Assembly: GCA_963971225.1 (NCBI GenBank)
Contig: OZ020269.1
Location: 88,392,783-88,456,782 of the forward strand
Direction: 5' to 3'
Length of the DNA stretch: 64,000 nt
DNA from: Melieria omissa
Lineage: Eukaryota > Arthropoda > Insecta > Diptera > Ulidiidae
Of this stretch, positions 22,118 through 34,500 are shown in pieces. The position numbers were made by a program, and so were the translations under genes. Every line of letters begins with the position of its first letter. Within the stretch, counting starts at the first letter, position 1. The notes under the pieces are model-generated. The model was not told where the DNA came from. It did no database searches and worked only from the letters and a program-made list of their open reading frames with translations.

Positions 22118-24678
22118 TTGAGTCATTAATTCATTGTTTTCCATTGCAGCTTTTAACCCATTGTGGACCCCCTCAGAAGTCGTCTTTAAAGAAAGTGACA
22201 TATCAGATTATTTCATTACAAAGTTAATTGGCAAAAACAAACATTTTAGAACTTACATAAGTCAAAGCTTTTAATGAAAAGTCTTACATAAAAGTTAACG
22301 CAATTTTAAAGAGAAACTTTTAAATAACAACATTTGACTGAAAATAAAATTGTTTATATAATAAATTCTTTTAAAAATAAAATATAAATACATATAAATA
22401 CAAATAATTTGAAAATAATTTTACAAATAATTTAAAAATAGTTTAAAATTTAATTTTTAAAAACAATTTGAAAATAATACGAACATTTATTGAACGAACC
22501 GATTTATTATGGAACAAAATATATGGCAAATTGTGTTCAGCTCTGATCACAGGCCTATGCTCTTTTTCGATTTTCGATAACACTTTGACAAAGATGTGAC
22601 TCCACCTCATCGATGATGCGTTATATCTCGGACTTGAGTTTGTGTTATATTCGCATAGACCAGAAATTTTACAAAATCCCAAAGAAAGAAACACACAGAG
22701 TTAAATTGCACTTTCTTGGTAGCCAGTTGACATGGGAATTTCAGAAGATGTTTCAGTTAGGAAATCGTTATTTCAATAAATCGATTGTTTTCAAATTAAC
22801 TATCTTTGCATACTGTTAATGACCCGAACATATTGGCGACCGCAGCGGCACAACTTCATCTGTCGACATATAAAATCTTAACGTTCTTATGGACACAATT
22901 ATATTGTCGACTTCACGACCATTGACCACAATTGTGGCTGTTGAAAACCGTAGAACTATTTCCATGTTGTAGGCTATTAAAATAAGCAACTGGTATAACT
23001 CAAAACTCAAGTTTTTAATCGCGTTTCATGTTTTCAATGACATGGTTTTACTAGCTTTATACATTTTCCATATGTAGAACACCAGATTTCTTTCTCGATC
23101 CAATCCAATATTTCATTATTTTGCTCTCAGAAAGTTGACATTTATTTTTGAGGCGTTCATACGAAATTGGCTTTTCCTATTATTGGTTTTGGTTGATTTG
23201 GGGTTTGAACTTCGAAACTCAGACTTGCGGTCGTAAACAGTTGAAAGCCAAATTTATTTCAATTTCTTAAACGTTTACTCTGGATTCTTGGCTTTGATCT
23301 CAAAGTGCTGAGCATTGCTTGTGAAGCGTCATAATTTTGATGATTTTTTTTTTAAGTTTTCTTCCTTTTTGCAGCTGGTCTGAAGGAGTGGTTTTTATAT
23401 TAAAAATTGTCTATAATAATTGTGGTAATAAATAAAAAAGTTAAAAATAAATAAATTTGTGATAAATTAAAATTTTCTAAAATTTTTCTAATTACTAATT
23501 TATTTAATTTTAATTTTGAATTTAATTAATTATTAATAATTTAATCAATATAAATCGCTTCCAGCACCCATAAAACCCTCTCAGGTCACGTTCCACGACA
23601 ATCTGTATTGATTTTTCCGGCATTCGATTGCGTTGCGCGTTCTGCATTCGCTTTCTCTCGCGCTTCGTGTTAGTGCATTTGCGGCCAAGGTCGCACTGCA
23701 CTGCACTGCCTCTCGCTGCATGGATGGGGAGGTATGTGGCCAGATTTGTTGTGCTTATGCGCTTCCAAGCTTTTGGGCAGCTTTTGCATTTCTTCTTTTT
23801 TACTTGGTTGTTTTTTTGCCCTTTTCACTCTCGTTACAATGTAATGCTTTCGTTTTCAAACAGCTGATGTGTATTTTTGTATGAACATTGAGATGTGTAC
23901 CTATTGTTGTGTGAAACTGTCTGACTTCTGACGAGTTCGCAGATGCTGCTAGTATGTAAACATACGAAAATTTTATAGCTTTCAAGTGTAGACTTTGAAT
24001 TTTGAAAGTGAACGCTGATGGAAGCCTGGCAATCTGTCCGCCATTAATAAACTTGACCCAGTGTGTGCAGTACGCAATTTTATGTCATAAATACATACAT
24101 CTACATATGTATATGAATATACATATTTGTGTATATATATGTAACATACATATGTTTATTAGCACTACAACAAATTTGGTATCTATCTGTATGTATGCGA
24201 ATGTATGGGAACCGAATTTGATTCTCTCGGAACTTCTTAGTACTTTTGCCAAAACCGATATTAATTACACCAATTATAGTTTAATCAGATAATGATAAAT
24301 CCTTTTGCATTAATCTCAAAATTTGATTAAACAAAAGTTTTTTGTTTTTTCGAAATCACTTACTATGATTAATTTCATCAGAAGAAATGCGTTTAATTTC
24401 ATAGATCCACTAACCTTGAAATCTCTGTGCACTTTGTTAGTGAGAAACCGATTGGAGTGTAGCTGCCTAACTTGGAACCCTCACTGTGAGGATTACTAAA
24501 AATTAATAAAAAATTTAAAAATTGTTCAATAGAAAAGTTTTTCACAAACTACATTGGAGTGATTCATTTCATTTTACTCTGAAAGACGTAAACTGCTCAG
24601 TCTACAGTCTTTGCCTGATTGAAGAATATACATATTTCTCAATCATTTTTGTTTTCAATATCGTTAATTGTAACTTAA
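22118..24678. other. Intergenic DNA
   Basis: No gene is recognised. A second TTAACCCATTG motif occurs at about 22154 without a visible partner end. ATACATATGTATAT-type words cluster around 24090-24190. Confidence 0.3.
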
Positions 24679-25479
24679 CCCATTTCGTACCAATATTTTA
24701 TTAAAGGTTTTATTTTAAATTGTTTTTTGATAGGAAGGCAAATTAGGTGTAAAAGGGAGCGGAAAATTAGTATGAACAAGAGCGATGCATTTGTCCATAA
24801 TCGCAAATTAAATTTAGATTTTTAACACTTATGCGCCCTCTGTGGCCAGCTGAACAGATTTAAAAGTATTTTTTTCTAATACAAAATTACTAATTTTATC
24901 TTTCCAAACATTGTTTTTAGGTTTTGCAAAAGTCTAGTTATTTTTAGTACTTTTAAAAAAATTTAAGAAAAAATTCTAAATGTGAGATTTTTTCAGTGCC
25001 AGCCCAGCTTTAGTAGGGAAGGCCTGGCATGGCAAATAAATATTTTGTTAAAAGGCGAATAGATCTAAGTTTCACATAAAACACATTAACTTAAGATTAT
25101 ATAAGATTATCGTAATAAAAAAATTCAAACATTACTAATTTCTTTGAATAGTTAATGAATCAAAGGTACGAAATGGGTTAACAACCGTTAAACTTTTTTT
25201 ATTGTAATACAAAATTAGTGTGGCATTTTTCCAATTATTCTGTGTCAGTTTTTTACAGATCTGGTTATTTTTAGTATTTTTAAAGAATTTAAAAAAAGGT
25301 TTTATATGAGGTTTTCTTCAATGCCGACCCGTCCTTAATATGGAAAGCGTGGCATGGCAAACAAATATTTTATTAGAAGGCCAAGAGATCTAAATATCAA
25401 ATAAAAAACATAAACTTTAGATTGCACAAGTTTATCACTAATTTTTACTGTTCGTTAACAATCAAAGATACGAAATGTG
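24679..25479. mobile_element. TTAA-flanked element with internal ~300-bp tandem duplication (family E)
   Basis: The core element 24679-25177 has 13-bp perfect inverted termini (CCCATTTCGTACC) and TTAA on both sides (24675-24678 and 25178-25181). A second, diverged ~300-bp unit follows directly and ends with a decayed terminus CACATTTCGTATC and TTAA at 25480-25483. The interior (GCCAGCCCAGCTTTAGTA..., ACAAAATTACTAATTTT) is the reverse complement of repeats at 62340-63686. Confidence 0.8.
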
Positions 25480-25483
25480 TTAA

Positions 25484-27560
25484 GAAATCATCGTTTACAA
25501 CTCAGTTCATCGTATCGAATGAGGTTTATAGTGTTCTCTTTAAAAGATGTATCCGATTTTGTTATTTTTAAGTAACTGTAGCTTCTTAGATTTTAATACG
25601 ATTTTTTTAACTTGAAGCTTAAACTGTTTAAATTGTTCACTCAATTCAATGCTGATCAATTCATCTTGACTTGTCTATTAGTTAAAAATCTGCAGACTAA
25701 GCAAATAAATAATAAAATATTTACATAAAAACTGAGCTATAACTCTGGAAATGTCCATATAAATGCGAAATCCTTTTGTTGCTTCTAGACGAATCGCTAA
25801 TCTATTGGTTAGCTGGAGAGCTGGAAAGTTTAAAAAGTTTGAAAGTTAGAAAGTTGAAGAACAGGTACTTCTGAGTCCTTGTTTCGGTTTACTGAAATTT
25901 TTAATGCATTTTTATAGTAAAAATACTTAAAAAATACATAGAATGTGTGAATTGTGTTATTCGTGAAGACAGAAAACCTTATAAACTGGTTATTTACTGT
26001 TCGGGGACAGTAAAAGTTCAGGTTAGGTGTAAAAATAGACCGATTTGAATATAATGAGAATATCTGATTTGAACAAAGAATGCATTTAGTTAATTCATAT
26101 TTTTAGTTGAAGTTTATAAAAAATTACCTAAATAATATTTTTTAATTTTAATTTAATTTTAAATTTTAATTTTATTTTTTAATAATTTGACAAACTAATA
26201 AGATTTACATAGAACCGGCGTTTCGACTTATTTCGAGCTATAAAACTTAATATCAAAAATAATATAACAGATGTATTTTTCTAGGCTTTGTTACTTTTTC
26301 TTTCTTTGTGACATCTTTCTTCTAATTCATTGAAACATAGCTTCCACTTTGAGTGAAAGCAAAGCTTCAAAAGTTGATTCCAATTCATAAATGAGGTAAG
26401 GTTTAGGTTGAAGCAGCCGTCTAATTTTACCACTTTAGCCTCGGACCTCGTTCAGCGGCAACCCTACTCAAAACAACGCTTAAGAGAACCAGTTGATGGC
26501 TTTCAATTCACTTTAAACTTTTGTCTGATCGTTATTAATTTTAAAGTAAAAGTTTAATGGACATTGGGGGTTTTACCCCAATGACGAATTGTTTTTTCAG
26601 CCAACACTAAAGAGCCCTTTGCGGATCCTAAAAACTGTCAGTGATTTGTCAAGTTTTGTCAAATTATAACTGTCAGTTATGGCAAATCAATTGTAGTCAA
26701 CTCAAACGTCAAAATGACGATGTGATTTTTTTGTTTTTGTATACAAAATTGATTATGTCTGAGTTATGAGTTAATTGCAGTGCCCAAGTGTGAGTTAGAT
26801 AATTTATCACACGTGTATGCAATGATGACTTGGTTAGAATTTTCATCAAGTGCTAATGACAGGCCGGGAAATACCGCTTAATACAAACGCTGACTAAATA
26901 AAAAAATTAGGTATAAATAGTGCATTATAAATAGTTTCGAATGTACACACTGAACTCTATTTGCTGGGTCGTAAATTGCATATTGACAAATCGTCGCCTC
27001 AGAAAACAAATGTCGCATGTCTTACGAGGCTCAATGGAACATACGACATTCGTTTTCTGAGGCGACGAAATAGTGGCAACAAATGATGCTAAAAAAACAA
27101 CAACAACAAAATTGATGACGTTTGCTTAGTGACTTAACTTCATCCACAGAGCCAGTGGCATCAAGACCACATACGACTACAAAGGAAAAAAAACCGTAGC
27201 TCAGCCACTCGCAGCAGCCACAAATATTTATCTTCTGCACCAAAAGAAACCGGGGATTTACGTCAAAAAATACTGATTGCTTCAAACAGTTTTATACTAA
27301 ATATTTACTTAATCAATAGGCATAAATATTTTCAGTTCATTTTTTAAGAGCAATGAAATATTTGTGCTTGTAATGTCGCTCTTCCACGATCACTGGAAAC
27401 TATTGTGAAACAACATCTCCACTCTCAGTCGATCGACTTAAGTTTTCTCTCACACAAGCTTGCTAAATTTTTGTTTTCATTGTTGTTGCTATTCTAGGAT
27501 TTTTTGTCATTTCATGATTCAAGTCAAGCACACAACCCACATTGACTTACTAACGATTTG
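25484..27560. other. Intergenic DNA upstream of the histidine-rich gene
   Basis: No coding region. Contains a strong inverted repeat at 26991-27068, listed separately. Otherwise AT-rich unique-looking sequence. Confidence 0.3.
26991..27068. repeat. 30-bp inverted repeat (hairpin), 18-nt loop
   Basis: Arms 26991-27020 and 27039-27068 match at 28 of 30 positions, with core CGTCGCCTCAGAAAAC. The sequence is GC-richer than its surroundings. It could be a very small foldback element or a structured RNA; there is no further support for either. Confidence 0.8.
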
Positions 27561-27598
27561 TATAAATACCGATTGCCGGCGCCATACGACACTCAATT
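27561..27598 (+). promoter_or_regulatory. TATA-box core promoter of the histidine-rich gene
   Basis: TATAAATA at 27561-27568 is followed ~28-30 bp later by TCAATT (27592-27597), close to the insect initiator consensus TCAKTY. The spacing is ideal for a TATA/Inr promoter and predicts transcription start near 27594 with an ~80-nt 5' UTR. Confidence 0.75.
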
Positions 27599-27674
27599 AG
27601 AATTTGCAGTGCAACAACTCAGTCATTTAGCTGGACGTTAGTAATCAGTTAATAAGTTGTGCAAATCGGCAATA

Positions 27675-27896
27675 ATGAAGCGGTATGCATTGGTTTTCGG
27701 TTGCCTAGCGTTGGCTTTACTGATCGCACAGGTGCAGTCGGCGCCCTCATTCGGTATCGGTGTGGTGCCTGTAGCCATTGTGCACCCGGTGCCAGTCTTC
27801 TACGGTCATCACCACCATGGATACCATGGACACCACCATCACCATCACCATCATCATCATCCGCACTATCATGGCGGATTCCATGGCGGCTGGTGA
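27675..27896 (+). CDS. Short secreted histidine-rich peptide
   Basis: The single-exon ORF has 73 residues. The first ATG gives MKRYALVFGCLALALLIAQV then QSA, a clear signal peptide with likely cleavage after QSA. The mature ~50-residue peptide has a hydrophobic/Pro segment (FGIGVVPVAIVHPVPVFYG). It is followed by a tail that is about half histidine, including ten His in a row, with Gly, Tyr and Trp at the end (HYHGGFHGGW). No Cys is present. A TATA promoter lies upstream and AATAAA at 27950-27955, so it looks like a compact, complete gene. Histidine-rich tails bind Zn, Cu or Ni and can act as pH-switched antimicrobial peptides; either role is inference. I do not recognise a named family. Confidence 0.8.
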   Translation: MKRYALVFGCLALALLIAQVQSAPSFGIGVVPVAIVHPVPVFYGHHHHGYHGHHHHHHHHHHPHYHGGFHGGW

Positions 27897-28228
27897 AGTT
27901 TCAAAGCAACTAAATTTGTATATAAATTCACTATAATGTCAAATATTTTAATAAAAAATTAATAAAGAAAAATATTAAAAAAATTACCAGTTTTTAATTT
28001 AATTCAAAATTTAACTCTAATTGAAATTAAATTATTAAATTGAATTGAAAGCAATGATTGACATCAAAGAGTGGACAAAATCGTTTAAATGGTTCCCAGT
28101 TCTTAATAGAAACTCCTTGGCACCTTCCAGCAAGTCTAACTTACATGTCAGATTATTCTTTTAATAGTTTCCGAGGCTAGAACTTAAGTTTTTACTAAAG
28201 TTTTCACTGACCACTAAGTTATATACTA

Positions 28229-28852
28229 GGTTAGGTTAGGTTAGGCTGGCTGACCCACGGGGGGGTCTCACATAGACCATGTTGGTCCATAGTGATGCCA
28301 GAAAGGTTCTGGAGCTTCAGACCTGTATGTAGTTTTTCAAAAACGTTTTGGCAAATCTAAGTAAGTCGCTGCTTTTTTGTTCCGCGACTCTTTCCAAGGA
28401 AGGGAACCAGGCGGATCCGAGGCAGCTGACCCGTGATCTGTAGAGAGCAGGGCAGTGGCACAGCAAATGCTCCAGGGTACCCTTGGCACTGTCTTCACCA
28501 CATCTTGTGCATGCATCACTTGGTACCAAGCCAAGTTTGACAGCGTGGGACGGTGTGAGACAGTGTCCCGTGAGTATCCCGGTCAATAGTTTGCAATCAT
28601 CTCTTTGGAGTGATAGTACAAACTCTGTGTTGTTGATATTATGTTCGCGAAGCATGATTTTTGCTGTCCTGTGAGATGTAGATCTCTCCCACATGGACGC
28701 CGCTTCACGAATCATATTCTCTTCTATTTCCGTCTTGAGCGTGGAGAGGGGTGGATGGATGTCTGGCTCGCTAACCGTAGGCAGTCGTGCCCCGGCTTTG
28801 GCGAGCGCATCAGCCTTCTCGTTTCCCTCAACTCCTTTGTGACCCGGTACCC
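28229..28852 (-). mobile_element. 5'-truncated Jockey-like non-LTR retrotransposon with target duplication
   Basis: A perfect 13-bp direct repeat AAGTTATATACTA (28216-28228 and 28853-28865) flanks 624 bp. On the minus strand it encodes the C-terminal RNase H-like region of a non-LTR polyprotein (LLTGILTGHCLTPSHAVKLG, CTRCGEDSAKGTLEHLLCHC, ending at 28317). The element's 3' end is a CCTAA-type repeat tail (28229-28245) instead of poly(A). The insertion is clearly dead on arrival, and the intact target duplication suggests it is young. Confidence 0.88.
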
Positions 28853-28999
28853 AAGTTATATACTAATGTCCCACGGAATATTCATCTTCGGCTTCAGTAT
28901 TCGGTTTATTTGGCCAATTTTAAATCATCGGCTTCGGACAAAACAGTCGAATACTTTAGTTGAATGTTTTGTAAAAAAACGTAGGTACACTTAACCTTA

Positions 29000-29720
29000 A
29001 ACAAAATATTTAATTGTATTTTATTCTTTTAGGTATCACGCAGGTGAAAAAAATTTAGCAAAAATATATATTTAAAGAACTATATAAGAAATTTATAGAA
29101 AAGATTTGGTGACTGTACGACATAACCTAAAAAACAAATTAAAAAATTATATTTTAATTCTTTTTAGGTATCACGCAGGTGAAAAAAACCCTGGACAACA
29201 TATATTTTAAATAATTAAACAACTATATGAGCAATCAATATACAAAATTGTACGGCAAACATAACCTAAAAAACTTTAAAAATTGTATTTTAATTATTTT
29301 TGAGTATGAAACAGGTGCAACAAATTGTAGAAAAAATATATAATAAAATTAAAAAAAAATGTAAAGAAAAAACATTTTTTTAGGTTATATACACCTTTGA
29401 GTTTCACCGATTTTTCTGGTAAAAATATATATTTAAAGAACTATATTAGAAATAAAAAGACAAGAATTGGTGATTGTACGGCAAACATAACCTAAAAAAA
29501 TTATAAATTTTATTTTAATTCTTTTTTTAAATTAATTCTTTTGGGTATCACGCAGGTGCAAAAAATTGTAGAAAGAATATATTATAAAATAAAAAAGAAA
29601 AGAATTTTTTTTTTAATAAAATTTTTTTAAAATAAATTTTTTTTTTAATAAAAAAACATTTTTATATACAAATTTTTTTTTAGGTTATATTCATTTTTGA
29701 GTTTCATTGATTTTTCTAGT
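29000..29720. repeat. Irregular tandem repeat, ~135-bp unit
   Basis: Four diverged units share GGTATCACGCAGGTGNAAAA (starting near 29031, 29165, 29301 and 29541), AATATATATTTAAAGAACTA, TTGTACGGCAAACATAACCT and a TTTTAATTCTTTTT block. Spacing is uneven (~134, 136 and 240). Non-coding. Confidence 0.7.
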
Positions 29721-29754
29721 AGTGCGTCTTAGTGATATCTTAAATATTTCTTAA

Positions 29755-30762
29755 CCCATTGCTACCTAATGGGTAAAAATTTACCCATGAAAACTAACTT
29801 TTTAAAAAAATTACAGAAAAGTTCGTGGTAGAGATATCTCAAAATCATTGATAGGGATGGTTGGGGTAAAGATGGAACTACCTTAGTCTAGTGGAGGTTA
29901 CCCTAAAATTCCGCCATCTAGCTAGAGTTACCAGACTCCAAAAATTGGGAATTTTCCGGAGATGAAAAATGTGGTGAAACGTAGTGGCCTTGAGCGTAGC
30001 GTGAGTGCACTAGACTGTCATCCCAGAGGTCGTGGGTTCAACTCCCGCCGTGTGCACGGTCCCCGCACTTTTCCATTACATTTTTCAGATTTTTCCTGTT
30101 CTCTAAATTTTTCTAAAAACTCTGCAACATATCCAAGTTCATCGATTCCCAACCCAATTATTCCTATTCCACTTACTTCCACGCAATAGAACGCGCAATT
30201 ATGCGCTGTGCGGCTGATAAAAGCAAATAAATAAACAGTTACGCAAAACAAGCGCACGAGTGAAATCTGCAAGGGGAAGCGGACAACTGCGAAAACAGCG
30301 CGCACCAACCTGATCCTAGGGAGGTCCCCAACCATTCTGCTGTAACCTCCTCACAACAGATGGCGCTACGAGCGGAGGCGACGTTCCTGAGCGGCGTTAG
30401 ATGATTCCATCACTTAGGACTACCTGCGGCAGGCCAATCACCTACCCTGGCAGAACAACACAACCGATTAATGTAACCAACACAAGGCTGTCTTGTGGAG
30501 GCCCTATGCTCCCGAGAGGAGTGAACAAGGAACAAAAAACAAACAACTCACCTGTAAACAATATTTATTTTGTTCACGTGTGTAGCTGATCACTTTAAAA
30601 AGTATGGAAAAAAGCCAAAATACCCAATGAATATCTCAGCAACGTGCAGAGATGCAGAGATATAAAGCTGAAATTGTTTCGGATCATTTTGGGTCAATTC
30701 CAGGTCGTGTATAAAATTTTATCAAAATCGTATGTGCGGAACTGGTACCCGGCAGCAATGGG
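29755..30762. mobile_element. TTAA-flanked ~1-kb element (family F) containing a tRNA-like segment
   Basis: TTAA occurs on both sides (29751-29754 and 30763-30766), with termini CCCATTGCTACC and CCCATTGCTGCC. The middle is more GC-rich than the ends. It includes a tRNA-like block at 29986-30058, so a SINE-like insert inside a TTAA element is possible. No transposase is seen; the 105-codon minus ORF at 30018-30335 has no family resemblance. Confidence 0.7.
29986..30058 (+). ncRNA. tRNA-like block with B box (SINE head or tRNA fossil)
   Basis: GGTTCAACTCC at 30035-30045 fits the Pol III B box. It is flanked by GTGGG/CCCGC, which pair as a T-arm. About 40 bases upstream TAGCGTGAGTGCAC resembles an A box / D arm. 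The acceptor stem does not pair, so it is not a functional tRNA. Confidence 0.45.
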
Positions 30763-30892
30763 TTAATCTCATCTAAATCAAATGACTACTTATTTAGAAA
30801 GTTATTAACTTTTGTTGTTATTTACTATATAAATTCTGTCAGATCGGGGATTAACTATTATAGATAAAACTCTGGGAAATGGTTACCTATAT

Positions 30893-31048
30893 CAGTGGTG
30901 GATCCAGAGGGGTATTTTGGGGGTCGAAACCCCCCCCCCGAAATATTTGGATCGACTATAAAACTACATACAAATAAAAAGAATTTTATAAATATTAAAG
31001 AATTACTTTTTAAAACCCCCCCGAAATATTTTTCTGGATCCGCGCCTG
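30893..31048. mobile_element. hAT-type MITE, 156 bp, intact
   Basis: The 8-bp target duplication ACCTATAT lies at 30885-30892 and 31049-31056. Termini are CAGTGGTGGATCCAG and CAGGCGCGGATCCAG. C-runs lie next to GAAATATTT at both ends. The 8-bp duplication and CAG start define a hAT-type element. A degenerate copy sits in EFHC intron 3 (4441-4601). Confidence 0.9.
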
Positions 31049-31056
31049 ACCTATAT

Positions 31057-31500
31057 TAATACTAGTATTGAAAAAATATAATAATCAAAATTGGCCGGGG
31101 GCACTTTGCCCTTCCTTGTTCGGCTATGGTCTTTATAAGGTCTTCAAATAGTTTTGCTTGTCTCTGAATTCAAAAAAGATAATGAACTTTCTATGTGTAG
31201 AAACCAGGTTTGTAGTTGGGATGCATCAAAAGGCTTATTGCGATGCTTGAAGAGAATGTGTTATCCTGTGTTCGATGTTGGCTGAGCGTCAAACGAACCG
31301 GACAATGTCCTTCAGTGGCATTCAACAAACCTTGCCCAACTCGTCTAGCATTCTGCTCTTAGGTATCGGTGACGTATGCTTCGAAGCGCAGTGCATTCCC
31401 ATAGCAGCTGCCATCGCGTAAAATCCCATCACACCCAAATGTCTTTGATCCCATCGATTAAAAGCTTCATTTTCTATTTACATAATATCACACATTTATT
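31057..31500. other. Short 3' flank of the F-box gene
   Basis: No gene. Moderate GC and fragments of open frame suggest old retroelement sequence, but nothing is identifiable. Confidence 0.25.
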
Positions 31501-34500
31501 TCACCACGCCAGTCTGACCTCCACTTCGATTTGCTTGTAATCATAATCGCTTAAAAATTCCCAACTATAACCTAAAATCTGCGACACCTCACGCTCGACC
31601 GCTTCGTACGAACGTGAGGAACGCTGCAGCCAGAGATAAAATTCTTCGGTCCATTCGGGATGCCGCGGCCAGTCACAGCGAATGATCACCGCAAAGCGAC
31701 GCACACACAGACGACGCAAATTTTTGGCAGTGCGCGCAATCAGCAGCACTGTCGACGTGGACACCTTTTCGCGAATCAACTGTTGAGAAAAGAGATGCGC
31801 GGATTAGTGGAAATGAATGAGCTTAAATTTGAAGTGAAAAAATGGAACAAGAGTAACACACCAAAGTTTCCAGATTGAAGCATTGTCGACACATCAGCAG
31901 CATCAGACTGTCGATGCGATTGTGAAAGGGTTTGGGACAAGAAAAGCGCGGCAACATCTCGTAGCCGTAAACGCTGAGTGTGGTCTTGTAGTGATCCAGC
32001 ATGCTGATCAGTTTGTCGGGCTTTATCTGAAGTGTCAGTTAGAAGAAGGGCAGTTTGCAGTGTTTGAATATGAGAAATGTGTATGGAATGCTTACCCGCG
32101 TCTTGGGCGCACAGTAGGTCACACTGTGGATCGGTGCCTCCGGCTGGAATACAACTTCGCCATCGCCCAGCGACTCAACGCGCAAATGTACTTTCAGCTG
32201 GGGATTATCACGCTTGACTATGCGCCACGCCTTGGCGCTGCACGGCGACAATGACAGGTAGGTGGAGGTGTAGCGATTCTGTAGGAGATGCAGATGCTTC
32301 AGCCTGGTGTCGGCCAACAGCATCAACACATCGTCGTCAATGTTTTGCGGAGAAATGGTTAAAATCTGCAGAAAGATGTGATTGATTATACTCGAATTTG
32401 GAAATGGCATTCAAATGGAAAAGTTTTGTAAGTAGGTCAGTAGAGGTGGTTGTTTCGAAAATTTTGAGTCGATCGAGGTTATACAATAAAATTGCCTAAG
32501 AAGCTAAGAGCCATCACACTACGAAAACATTTTTAAATAATAGGATTGCTGCAAATTCGAGGGTTCGACACAGTTGTATTACAGCTAATAAGTCGCACTA
32601 AATCTCAAAGAACAACATATTTCTTTTTAAAGCATTTTAACCATTGCAGTACTTCTTTCTTTTTATTTCAAAGCCTATTAAGCTCCCCTAAATTTCCAAA
32701 CATATCAATCCCATTTTCAACTCAAATCATTCTTTTCACTCACCCGTAAGTTGAGAAACAAACCGACATGCATAATGGGGCAATGTGTGGTTGTGACATT
32801 CACTAAATTCAACACACGCATTTTCATACAACACGCCTCCAGCACTTCGTCCAACAAATGCTTCGCTTCAAAACGCTCCAACACAAAGTCAATCAACTTG
32901 AGTGTTCGCAAATCGCGCAATTTCGACAACAAATCCTTGAGACCCTTCAGCAGTTGACCGCCAGTGCCGAATAGTTTGAGACCCTCCGGATCGTTGGCTT
33001 GGGACATGTTGCAGGGAAAGACATAGACCAGCGATCGTATGCGTGAACCCACATCCCTCAATTCGGCGGGTCCTCTCACTTCGGCGCCCTATGAAAAAAC
33101 AAACTGTCAAATCAATTGGGTTCCTTTTTGCGAGATGCACACGCAAACCTTTTCCATGCTCCACGACATCATTGTCATAAACTGGTAGATGTTGTTGAAG
33201 CTGTGTTCGGGTCGAAATTCCAGGCCCTTGAGATATTTGCCAATGCGCGCCAGGCAATTCTGCGTGCGCATGTGATCCAGTCCATACTGCCAGCCGGAGT
33301 AGTAGTTGTACTTGGCGCGCGTTAATGTGCGATCGTCGATGAGGAAATTGTACCAGACAGTGGGCAGATAGAAGGCGCGATACCATTGCTTGCACACCTA
33401 ATATCAATGATCCATAGAAAGAAAACTGTTGACTATATATTGGAGCTGTAAAAGGTTAAACCAGCCTACCAGACTCGCATAGTAACGTTCCCTATAGGTC
33501 AAGTATGAAAAGATCTCCTCCAGCAGCAGATCGGGCAAGTTAGACCAGTCCGAGTAGGTTTTGTGCTCTTCGGGCACATCTTCTTCTTCGCTTTCGTAGA
33601 TATCAATATAGCAGGCTACAAAAAAATTAATGTTATGTTATATTCAAAGAAAATTATGTTTTTGATTGGAAAGAAAGGACTGGGTTATGAAATGGGAAAG
33701 TGTTTAGGTCTGAGATGGTTAGCGAAGTGCTAAACTGCGGCACAAATAACTCCGTATTTGGAGGTTATATTTGGTTTGTTCTAGAAATTTTATTGCCAAT
33801 CGTTATTTAGACTATTTAGTAATAAAAATTCAAGTAAATATAGAAAAAATGTATAATCTACATATACTATATAGACGTCTGTTTGTTTGTATATTTGTTT
33901 GTTGGTCACACCACACTAAAACTCAAAAGCTAGACGACCGATTCAGCTGAATCTTTCAGGGAATGTTCGTCTCGACTAAATCTCGGTAAAACACATAGTG
34001 CTCATACCACCCGACAGATGGACGTACAGAACCTAAATTTTTAATATGGAATATCTTCGAAATTACAAGTCAGACAAAGTTGAAATTTAGTAGAGTCATG
34101 ACGTATCGTTCCAGTGGTAAAATTGTATGGGCGCTGAGCAAGGGACGCGGAACTTTTCAAGCGACACAATTGTTTTGAATAAATTTGAGACTACAAGCCA
34201 CATATTAATGACTTTTGTCACAAACTTAAGATTCAGAGGTGTCCCTTGACAGGGGGAATGGGGTAGGTATTGAATGAGGGGGCATGGCCCCGCCCGCAAA
34301 CCAAATTTTTAATGTCAAATAGCTTCGGAGTAATAAGTCGGACAGCAACCATACTTTGTACCAGAAATTTCTGCATAGGGGGAGGGGGGGTTTAATCCAC
34401 AAAACATGGAAGAGAAAACTAGACAGAGCCAACATGCATCATCAATATGGGACCTGGTGAAACTCAGACTTGTCTCAGACAAATCGGTTAGAGAGCTATT

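Noticed and set aside
22150..22180. TTAACCCATTGTGGACC as another TTAA-element end
   Set aside because: No mirror-image partner end found nearby, so a complete element cannot be supported.
33840..34440. Helitron- or MITE-like block starting near GACGTCTGTTTGTTTG
   Set aside because: No terminal repeats, target duplication or second copy could be found in the window.
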